Assembly: GCF_023073335.1 (NCBI RefSeq)
Contig: NZ_JADPJG010000032.1
Coordinates: 186,001-250,000, forward strand
Source of the DNA: Bradyrhizobium sp. 21
GTDB lineage: Bacteria; Pseudomonadota; Alphaproteobacteria; Rhizobiales; Xanthobacteraceae
Length of the DNA: 64,000 nucleotides
Reading direction: 5' to 3'
Every line of letters starts with the position of its first letter. The stretch's first letter is position 1. The position numbers were made by a program, and so were the translations under genes. Positions 1 through 6,041 of this stretch are shown here, one piece after another. A model generated the notes under the pieces. The model made no database searches, was not told where the DNA came from, and was given only the letters and a program-made list of their open reading frames with translations.

Positions 1-1164
1 ACGGGCGCCAACGTACCCGGCAAGGTGCAGGGCCTGATGCCTTACACCGGTGGCGTCGGCCCCTATCGCAGCATCTGCGACGAGGTCGTCAGCCGCGGCA
101 TGCTCGGCTTCAAGCTCACCGGCCCCGATATCGCCGCACAATGCAATGACGGCGAGGTGGTGCGGCTGCAGCCGGATGTGCGGCTCGTGCTGAACCTGCT
201 CGCATCGCTGAACCTCCCGCCGATCGAGTCGATGGGCGCGCAAGGCGCGTGCGCCTTCGTCAACGAATTCAACAAGGGCCGCCCGGCAGGACGGCCGATC
301 GGCGACATCGTCGACGGCACGCTATCAGGCACCGACGGCCCGCTGCCTTATCGTATCTACAAGCCCGCAGCGCCGGGGCCGCATCAGGTCGTGGTCTATT
401 TCCACGGCGGCGGCTGGGTGCTCGGCGACGAGCAGTCGGACGAGCCGTTCTGCCGCGACATGGTGCGGCGGACCGGCATGATGCTCGTCAGCGTCGGCTA
501 TCGTCATGCGCCCGAGCATCGTTTCCCGACCGCAGCCGAAGACGGCTATGCGGCGACGCGCTGGATCGCCGAGCACGCTGCCGAGCTCGGCGGCAAGCCG
601 GGCCCGGTGCTGGTCGCAGGCTGGAGTGCCGGCGGCAACATCGCGGCCGTCACCTGTCAGCTTGCGCGCGATCGCGGCGGCCCGGAGATCGCCGGCCAGC
701 TGCTGGTGTGTCCGGTCACCGACTGCACCTTCGATCGTCCCTCCTACAACGACAATGCGACCGGCTATTTCCTGACCCGCTCGCTGATGTACTGGTTCTG
801 GGACCTCTACTGCTCGCCGGCCGACCGCTCCGATCCGCGCGCCTCGCCGCTGCGCGGCAAGGTCTCAGGGTTGCCGCCGGCCTTCGTCGTCACCTGCGAG
901 TTCGATCCGCTGCGCGACGAGGGTATCGCCTATGCGGAGGCGCTTGCCGCTGCCGGCGTCCCGGTCGAGCAACTCAAGGCCCGCGGTCATTTCCACTCGT
1001 CCTTTGCGATGGTGGACGTGGTGATCACCGGGGTCTCCGGCCGGGTGCAGATGGCCGAGGCCTTGCGGCGCTTTGCCGGGCTTCCGCCGGAGGTCAGCCG
1101 CGGCGATGACACCGGCCAGGGCCACACCAGCCCGGGGCACAGGATCGCGGCAGCCGCGAGCTGA
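1..1164 (+). CDS. Flavin monooxygenase (BVMO-type)-alpha/beta hydrolase fusion, 5' end outside window
   Basis: The reading frame is open from the first base, so the true start lies upstream. The first ~45 codons (GANVPGKV, then MPYTGGVGPYR and CDEVV) resemble the extreme C-terminus of Baeyer-Villiger/flavin-containing monooxygenases, which usually ends near a PGKPRxFMPYxGG segment. After a linker comes a hormone-sensitive-lipase-type esterase: oxyanion motif HGGGW, nucleophile elbow GWSAGG, acid in CEFDPLRDEG and catalytic His in GHFHSSF. A monooxygenase inserting oxygen next to a ketone would make an ester or lactone that the fused esterase could hydrolyse, so one chain may run two consecutive steps of ketone breakdown. 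The GTG at 25 could be mistaken for a start, but monooxygenase-like sequence lies on both sides of it. Substrate unknown. The esterase part is certain; the fusion is inferred from a short N-terminal piece. Confidence 0.85.
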   Translation, partial: TGANVPGKVQGLMPYTGGVGPYRSICDEVVSRGMLGFKLTGPDIAAQCNDGEVVRLQPDVRLVLNLLASLNLPPIESMGAQGACAFVNEFNKGRPAGRPIGDIVDGTLSGTDGPLPYRIYKPAAPGPHQVVVYFHGGGWVLGDEQSDEPFCRDMVRRTGMMLVSVGYRHAPEHRFPTAAEDGYAATRWIAEHAAELGGKPGPVLVAGWSAGGNIAAVTCQLARDRGGPEIAGQLLVCPVTDCTFDRPSYNDNATGYFLTRSLMYWFWDLYCSPADRSDPRASPLRGKVSGLPPAFVVTCEFDPLRDEGIAYAEALAAAGVPVEQLKARGHFHSSFAMVDVVITGVSGRVQMAEALRRFAGLPPEVSRGDDTGQGHTSPGHRIAAAAS

Positions 1165-1243
1165 CAGCGAACGATTGGCCCGGAACAATGTCCCGGTCAT
1201 TGCGTTGGGTGCTTGTGGCATTGAGATGAGCGATTGGTGTAGG

Positions 1244-1278
1244 CCCCGGCACGCAAGCTAGCGTGCTGGGGTTCTTTT
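1244..1278 (+). terminator. Rho-independent terminator after the fusion gene
   Basis: An 11-base arm at 1244-1254 (CCCCGGCACGC) pairs with 1261-1271 (GCGTGCTGGGG) across a 6-base loop, with one G-T wobble, and is followed by TTCTTTT. It lies 80 bases past the stop of the hydrolase fusion and 16 bases before the next start codon, so it should separate the two transcripts. Confidence 0.8.
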
Positions 1279-1293
1279 GCGTGAGACGGGACG

Positions 1294-1566
1294 ATGGGGG
1301 ACGTGGCTGGAGATTCGAAGGTCGATTTTGGTATGCTTGCGGCGCTGTATAAATGGCCATCGCTTGCGAACCAGCGGCTGCCGGACAGGGATTCCTATCA
1401 GGTCAGCGAGGGCACGCTTGACGCATGCATCGCGGCGTTCATGGAGAAGCCGGCGGCGACCAGGCATCTCTATGAGATCCGCACGGCGGCGCAGCCGCCG
1501 CTGGTGACGGACATTCTCTCACCCGAGCACGTCATAGAGCTATCGCGCTTGAGAGAATTTCTCTGA
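1294..1566 (+). CDS. Hypothetical protein, 90 aa
   Basis: Small soluble protein of 90 residues with no signal peptide or membrane segment. It starts at ATG 1294, 16 bases after the terminator of the preceding gene; a GGGACG stretch just upstream is a possible weak ribosome binding site. The composition is mixed and globular, with an internal LYKWPSL segment and a Leu-rich end (VIELSRLREFL). No motif of known function is visible and I do not recognise the family. Its GC-rich codon use matches its neighbours, and the only competing reading frames are shorter, so it is probably a real lineage-restricted gene. Confidence 0.5.
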   Translation: MGDVAGDSKVDFGMLAALYKWPSLANQRLPDRDSYQVSEGTLDACIAAFMEKPAATRHLYEIRTAAQPPLVTDILSPEHVIELSRLREFL

Positions 1567-1656
1567 TGCCCCGCAAAGGCACCGGCTGAGCGCAGGAACC
1601 TTCTTCCGGTTTTTCCCGTTAGTGGGTGATCGGAAGCAAAGGCGTGAGTGCCTCAC

Positions 1657-1962
1657 ATGCGTGAAGCCGACGTACCATCCTCGGTCGTGCCATATGGCGC
1701 CGACCAGACCCTTTTCGTGGTGATCGATCGCCTCGACGAGGCGACTGAACTCCGCATCGAGCGAAGTGATCTCGACGCCACGATCGGCGAGCTGGTCGCC
1801 GGCTGCTTCAACGATCCCGTCAAGGTCATCTCGTTCAATACGCTCGAGCACTGGATGAAGGATATTTCGACCGAGATCGCGGGCGAAATCCAGGCACGCT
1901 GTGACATCGACGGCGTGACGCTGCCCGACTATCTCAGCGACTTCGTCGAGAGCCACAGCTGA
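1657..1962 (+). CDS. Hypothetical acidic protein, 101 aa
   Basis: The open frame can begin at a GTG (1648) or at ATG 1657; the ATG gives MREADVPSS and is preferred. The protein is acidic, with a repeated LD/ER pattern (DRLDEATELRIERSDLDATIGELV), which suggests helices, and ends in DFVESHS. It lacks a signal peptide, Cys and membrane segments. I do not recognise the family. It stands between another small unknown gene and a convergent minus-strand small ORF, in a stretch with no operon structure. Confidence 0.5.
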   Translation: MREADVPSSVVPYGADQTLFVVIDRLDEATELRIERSDLDATIGELVAGCFNDPVKVISFNTLEHWMKDISTEIAGEIQARCDIDGVTLPDYLSDFVESHS

Positions 1963-2013
1963 TCGCGTATCGTGCAACGAGAACGAATGCGTTCAGTGCA
2001 TGGATTACGGGAA

Positions 2014-2169
2014 TCAGACGCGTCGGCACTTGCCGGCGATGACCTCGATCTCGCGTCGGCGTTCGCCTGCGAAGGTCAGGAGCTTTTCGATCGTCAATGT
2101 ATCCGTGATCCGTTTGGCTAGCCGCTCGGCGCGAGCGGCCTGATCTTCAAGATACTGGATCGTGTTCAA
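2014..2169 (-). CDS. Small Arg-rich helical protein, 51 aa (TTG start)
   Basis: A 51-residue frame with a TTG start behind a G-rich GGGGGCGG stretch. It reads LNTIQYLEDQAARAERLAKR and then a second helix rich in Leu and Arg/Glu, ending GKCRRV. The amphipathic heptad-like spacing of Leu and Ala suggests a short coiled-coil or helical hairpin. Small proteins with a YLEDQAxRAERLA opening are familiar to me from rhizobial genomes, with no assigned function; this is recollection, not a search. It is convergent with the preceding plus-strand gene. Confidence 0.55.
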   Translation of the reverse strand: MNTIQYLEDQAARAERLAKRITDTLTIEKLLTFAGERRREIEVIAGKCRRV

Positions 2170-2297
2170 ACGCCGCCCCCAAAGAGTCCCGATCTGGAGC
2201 CCCGATTTGGAGTCCCGAATTGTTGGGTATCCATCGTGCGCGAGAGGCGGCTAACAGCCGGTTAAGCACGGCGTCTCGGATCGATGACAATCGCGCT

Positions 2298-2816
2298 TTA
2301 TTGCACCACGTCGAGCCGGACATTGGTGACACCCTTGTCGACCATGCCGAGCGCCTCGGCCGCGGAGGGAGAGATGTCGACCACGCGTCCGCGAACATAG
2401 GGCCCGCGATCGTTGATCCTGACGGTCACGAAGCGACCCGAGGAGACATCGGTGACACGCAGCTTTGTGCCGAACGGCAGCGAGGGATGGGCCGCGGTCA
2501 ACTCGTTCTTGTCGAACCTCTCACCGCTCGCGGTCTCCGTATCCGAATAGAAGCTGGCGACGCCGTGCGAGACGCTCTGCTTCGCGTCGCCGTCGGGAAT
2601 TCGCACCCGGCTGATCGGCCGCGGATGCAGTGCCGCCATCCTGTGCGGACGCTCGACCGTGGCCTGCCGGCTGGTGCCGGCCAGATCGGCCTTCTGGCGA
2701 CCGACCGGCGACTGCGCACACGCGGCGAGCGATGCGGCACCGATGATGGCGAGGAACAACCGGCTCGAGGTTGCCAGCGAAATCCGGGCAGTTTCGGCAC
2801 GTGCAAAGCAAGACAT
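2298..2816 (-). CDS. rlpA: RlpA-like septal ring lipoprotein (double-psi beta-barrel)
   Basis: 172 residues. An N-terminal hydrophobic segment ends in a lipobox (L30-A31-A32-C33), so it should be lipidated and carried to the outer membrane or its periplasmic face. Residues ~82-172 form a DPBB_1 domain: GVASFYSDTETASGERFD, then AAHPSLPFGTKLRVTD, VRINDRGPYVRGRVVDIS and SAAEALGM, the typical RlpA order. RlpA proteins bind septal peptidoglycan and in some species cleave denuded glycan strands. There is no C-terminal SPOR domain, so septal targeting would need another route; this short DPBB-only form is common in rhizobia. Monocistronic. Confidence 0.9.
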   Translation of the reverse strand: MSCFARAETARISLATSSRLFLAIIGAASLAACAQSPVGRQKADLAGTSRQATVERPHRMAALHPRPISRVRIPDGDAKQSVSHGVASFYSDTETASGERFDKNELTAAHPSLPFGTKLRVTDVSSGRFVTVRINDRGPYVRGRVVDISPSAAEALGMVDKGVTNVRLDVVQ

Positions 2817-2969
2817 GATGCGCCCTCCGAACGGCCAGAGTTTCGGTGGGCAATGAGGGCAGAACCTTGGCTGAAGGAAAGCGGGGTTAGGGCCGCGGCC
2901 GTTTCGCGTTGAGCTGTGACGATTCCACCACAGTGGCGTGTCCTGAATCGAGACAGCCCCGCGAAGACA

Positions 2970-3137
2970 TCAACCCGAGACGACGCGCCAGGCGATCGGC
3001 GGCGGGCCGGTCTGATCCTCGGCTGGCTCGGCGTTACCCTTCAGGAGCCGCATCAGCTCGTGGCGATAGAGCCGCCGCCAGCCGGTTTTCAGGCTGGCGA
3101 GAAAGTCGAGCTCCCGTTGTGTCAATGTGCACATCAT
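2970..3137 (-). CDS. Small basic protein, 55 aa, downstream of DUF1501 gene
   Basis: A 55-codon frame beginning with two ATG codons, 31 bases after the DUF1501 stop on the same strand. It reads MMCTLTQRELDFLASLKTGW, then RRLYRHELMRLLKG, and has a Pro-rich tail ending AWRVVSG. The first half looks like one amphipathic basic helix. The weak GGATCGGG upstream could serve as ribosome binding site. The position suggests a third cistron of the DUF1800-DUF1501 operon. No family recognised; it may be a chance frame. Confidence 0.4.
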   Translation of the reverse strand: MMCTLTQRELDFLASLKTGWRRLYRHELMRLLKGNAEPAEDQTGPPPIAWRVVSG

Positions 3138-3167
3138 GGACCCGATCCGGTTGCGAGGGCCGCGCCG

Positions 3168-4424
3168 TCAGCCGACGAGGCCTCCCATCGGTTTGACGTC
3201 GGCGCTGCCGGGGAAGACCGCATCGGCAAGCACCCTCTCCTCGACCCTCAGATGATCTCGCAGCAGGCCCTTCAGCACCGCGCGAAGATCCGTGGTCGGC
3301 TTGAGGTCGCGATCCTCGAACAGCTGCGCCGGCTTCAGGCCCGGCCAGTCCGCAATCACGCGGCCGCCGGTGAGCGCGCCGCCGATGAGGAAGGCAACTG
3401 TGCCGGTGCCGTGATCCGTGCCCTGCGTGCCGTTGATGCGCGCGGTGCGTCCGAACTCGGTGACCACGGCGACCACCGTCTCCTGCCACGCCGCACCCAT
3501 GTTGCTCTCGATCGCGGCGAATGCGCCATCGAGTGCGCCGAGCAGATTGTACAGCTGGCCCGAAGCCGCGCCTTCGGCGATGTGCGTGTCCCAGCCGACG
3601 AAGCCCATGGCGCCGACACGCGGACCGTCGGGCTTGGCGAGATAGCGCGCGGCGGTGCCGGCCGCTTCGGCGAAGTAAGCGCGGACACGCGCAATGCCGG
3701 GCGGCATCAATGTCGGATCGTCCGACATCGCATCGCCCGTGCCAGGCGCGCCGCCGAGCGAAGCGAGCTTCATCCGCGCCTGGAGCACGGTCGCGAGCTT
3801 CGGATCGGTGTGCTGGTAGAGATCGAGCAGGCGGTTCTGCGTGTCCTCGCTCGCCGGCAACAATTTCTGCGGCACCCATGTCATGACGGGCGCCGAGCCG
3901 CGCACCACCAAAGGCGTCACCGAGCCGATGCCGAGCGCGCGGCTGCCGCGCGGATCGACACGCCCGCCCGATTCCAGCGCGAGCAGCGCGCGGTTGAGCC
4001 ATCCCGAGCTGGTCATGCCTGGCTTGACCAGCCCGCTTTCCAGCACGTCCTGGCCGTCGAAATGCGAGCGCTCGCGATAGGGCGTCGCGATGGCATGGAC
4101 GATCGCGGCCTTGCCGCCCTTGTAGAGCCGATGCAGGTTCGGCATCGCCGGATTGAGCGCGAAGAAGGCGTCGAGCGGCAGCGCCGGCGTCTTGCCGTCC
4201 AGCACCAGCGCGCGATCGCCGCGCAACGAGAGCCAGTCGGGATCGCCGACCGGTGCGACCGCACCGAGCCCATCGAGCGCACCGCGCAGCACGATGACCA
4301 GCAGCCGCGGATCGCGCCCTTCGGCGCGCGCGATCCTGGGCATCTGGCTCCATGCGAACAGCGCACTCGAACCGACGAGAAGCTCGCGCCGCGTGGGCAA
4401 ATGGTTGACGACGCCCATGCTCAC
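3168..4424 (-). CDS. DUF1501 protein with Tat-type signal
   Basis: 418 residues. The N-terminus carries a twin-arginine-like signal (PTRRELLVGSSALFAW), so export of a folded protein is likely. The core shows DUF1501 features: LLVIVLRGALDGLGAV near residue 42, RSHFDGQDVLESG, GSRALGIG, GWDTHIAEG and the C-terminal VVAVVTEFGRTARINGTQGTDHGTG. DUF1501 belongs to the alkaline-phosphatase/sulfatase-like superfamily, and the conserved Asp/His residues fit metal binding, but no substrate is established. The start overlaps the DUF1800 stop by 4 bases, so the two are translationally coupled. The pair recurs in many bacteria; the role, perhaps an exported enzyme with its partner, is unknown. Confidence 0.9.
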   Translation of the reverse strand: MSMGVVNHLPTRRELLVGSSALFAWSQMPRIARAEGRDPRLLVIVLRGALDGLGAVAPVGDPDWLSLRGDRALVLDGKTPALPLDAFFALNPAMPNLHRLYKGGKAAIVHAIATPYRERSHFDGQDVLESGLVKPGMTSSGWLNRALLALESGGRVDPRGSRALGIGSVTPLVVRGSAPVMTWVPQKLLPASEDTQNRLLDLYQHTDPKLATVLQARMKLASLGGAPGTGDAMSDDPTLMPPGIARVRAYFAEAAGTAARYLAKPDGPRVGAMGFVGWDTHIAEGAASGQLYNLLGALDGAFAAIESNMGAAWQETVVAVVTEFGRTARINGTQGTDHGTGTVAFLIGGALTGGRVIADWPGLKPAQLFEDRDLKPTTDLRAVLKGLLRDHLRVEERVLADAVFPGSADVKPMGGLVG

Positions 4425-5890
4425 CTCCTCTGAAAATCCGCCGACATGAACAGCAGCGCCAGTGCCTGCTGCCGGCTCTCGGCACGGCCGACCGCCTGCT
4501 TCACCTCGGGGGCGATCTCGGACGCGAAGAGGTCCTCGATGATCACTTGCGGATCGGCCATGCCGGTGATGCGCTCGGCAAAATTATTGGCGACGTCGAG
4601 CCGCCGGCCGACACCGTCGATCCAGCTCGCCTCGTCATCCGGATAGCCTTTTGGCGCGGACGGACGCCACAGCGGCTCGCCCAGCAGTTCCTGGCCACCG
4701 GTGAAGCGCACGGGATCGACGATCGTGATGCCCGTCGCGCGCGCCATGCCGACAACCCATTCGCCCGGACGCTTGAGTTTTGACGGCGGCGCGCGCCACG
4801 CCTCGTCCGACGACACCATCGCGATCGCGACCTGCTTGAGATCGCCTTCGGTATCGCGAAAGGTCTTTGCCATCTGCTCGACCAGTGCCGGCGGCGGCAC
4901 GTCCAAAACAAAATGGCGCGCGAGCTTGGTCGCGACATGGGTCGCGGTCGCCGGATGCGCGGCGAGGTCGCGCAGCACCGCGCGGCCCTGCTCGGCATCT
5001 TCCTGTTCGTAGCGCTTGCCGAGCACGGTCTGTCCGCCTGGCTCGTGGAGCCGTGGATTGAAGATGAACTGGCCGCCATGCTCGGGATCGGCGCCCGGCG
5101 GCACCAGCGTCCAGCCGGTCAGGACGTTGGCAAAGCTGATGACGTCGTCCTGGGTGTAGCCGGTGCGCACGCCGAGCGTATGCAGCTCCATGATCTCGCG
5201 CGCAATGTTCTCGTTGAGGCCGCGGCTGCGGTTGATGCCTGCGGTCGAGTTCGCGCCCATCGATTCCAGATTGTCGAGATAGAACAGCATCGCCGGGTGC
5301 CCCTCGGCCGCCAGCAAGAGATCGACAAAGCGGCCGAGCGCATTGGCGCGAACGGCTTCACGCTCATAGGCGCCGGACATGCTCTGGATCCGGTTGGCCG
5401 AGATGCAGAAATGATTGGACCAGAACCACACCAGCCGCTCGGCAAAGCCGATATCGGCGGCAAGCGCGGCTTCCGTGCGCAGCTTGGCTTCCTGCAAGTA
5501 GATCGGACGGCCGGGGTCGGGAATGGCGTCGGCCGCCTGCTTGGCCGCCATCTCGGCGGCATCCTTCTCCTGCCCCTGACCTTGCGTTTGTCCCTGCGTC
5601 TGCGCTTGGTCTTCGGACATGACCGGCGCCGCAGCCATCTGCTGCTTCTTGGCCTGCTGCTGCGCCTGCTTGGCGCGCGCCGTTCGCCGTGCATTGGCAT
5701 CGGCGACGGTTCGATACGCCTTTGCGCTGGAAGGAAGATTGGCAGCGGCGGTCAGCGTCAGCGGCCGGTCGAGCTCGGCGATCAGCGCACCACGCGGGTC
5801 AGTCCCGATAGCCGCAATCGATCCCGGTCGCGGCCCCATCCCGAAACGATGCAGCGCCAGCACGGCCTCGGCCTTTGCAGAATTGCTCAT
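4421..5890 (-). CDS. DUF1800 protein
   Basis: 489 residues with the DUF1800 layout: LHRFGMGPRPG near the N-terminus, LVWFWSNHFCIS, YEREAVRANALGRF, NENIAREIMELHTLGV, FANVLTGWTL and a C-terminal LFMSADFQRR. Between residues ~65 and ~125 lies a Gln/Ala/Lys-rich low-complexity insert (QQQAKKQQM, then QTQGQTQGQGQ) that interrupts the N-terminal helical part. No clear signal peptide is present, unlike the partner DUF1501. It is the first gene of the operon; a palindromic BlaI-like site sits 62 bases upstream. Biochemical role unknown; inferred to act with the DUF1501 protein. Confidence 0.9.
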   Translation of the reverse strand: MSNSAKAEAVLALHRFGMGPRPGSIAAIGTDPRGALIAELDRPLTLTAAANLPSSAKAYRTVADANARRTARAKQAQQQAKKQQMAAAPVMSEDQAQTQGQTQGQGQEKDAAEMAAKQAADAIPDPGRPIYLQEAKLRTEAALAADIGFAERLVWFWSNHFCISANRIQSMSGAYEREAVRANALGRFVDLLLAAEGHPAMLFYLDNLESMGANSTAGINRSRGLNENIAREIMELHTLGVRTGYTQDDVISFANVLTGWTLVPPGADPEHGGQFIFNPRLHEPGGQTVLGKRYEQEDAEQGRAVLRDLAAHPATATHVATKLARHFVLDVPPPALVEQMAKTFRDTEGDLKQVAIAMVSSDEAWRAPPSKLKRPGEWVVGMARATGITIVDPVRFTGGQELLGEPLWRPSAPKGYPDDEASWIDGVGRRLDVANNFAERITGMADPQVIIEDLFASEIAPEVKQAVGRAESRQQALALLFMSADFQRR

Positions 5891-5951
5891 GGCGAACGCC
5901 CAATTCTTTCGAGCCTGCCGGCATCAGGCCGCGCGAGGCTACGAACCGTAA

Positions 5952-5968
5952 TGCTACATAACGTAGCA
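5952..5968. promoter_or_regulatory. Candidate BlaI-family operator upstream of DUF1800-DUF1501
   Basis: The 17-base site TGCTACATAACGTAGCA is a perfect inverted repeat (TGCTAC and GTAGCA around a 5-base centre). CopY/BlaI-family repressors bind TACA/TGTA-type dyads such as CTACATATGTAG. The same GCTAC-N5-GT(A/C)GC arrangement occurs at 8985-8999 in front of blaI. It lies in the 151-base gap between the M56 gene stop and the DUF1800 start, in the position of a promoter for DUF1800. Confidence 0.5.
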
Positions 5969-6041
5969 CTTAGAATCCACCCCCGCAAGCGGAGATTGAA
6001 GCATCTCCATCCGGCGCGATGGACGGGCGGCCGCAACGATC

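Noticed and set aside
2916..4433. 505-codon plus-strand frame opposite the DUF1501 gene
   Set aside because: Shadow frame; DUF1501 motifs are on the other strand.
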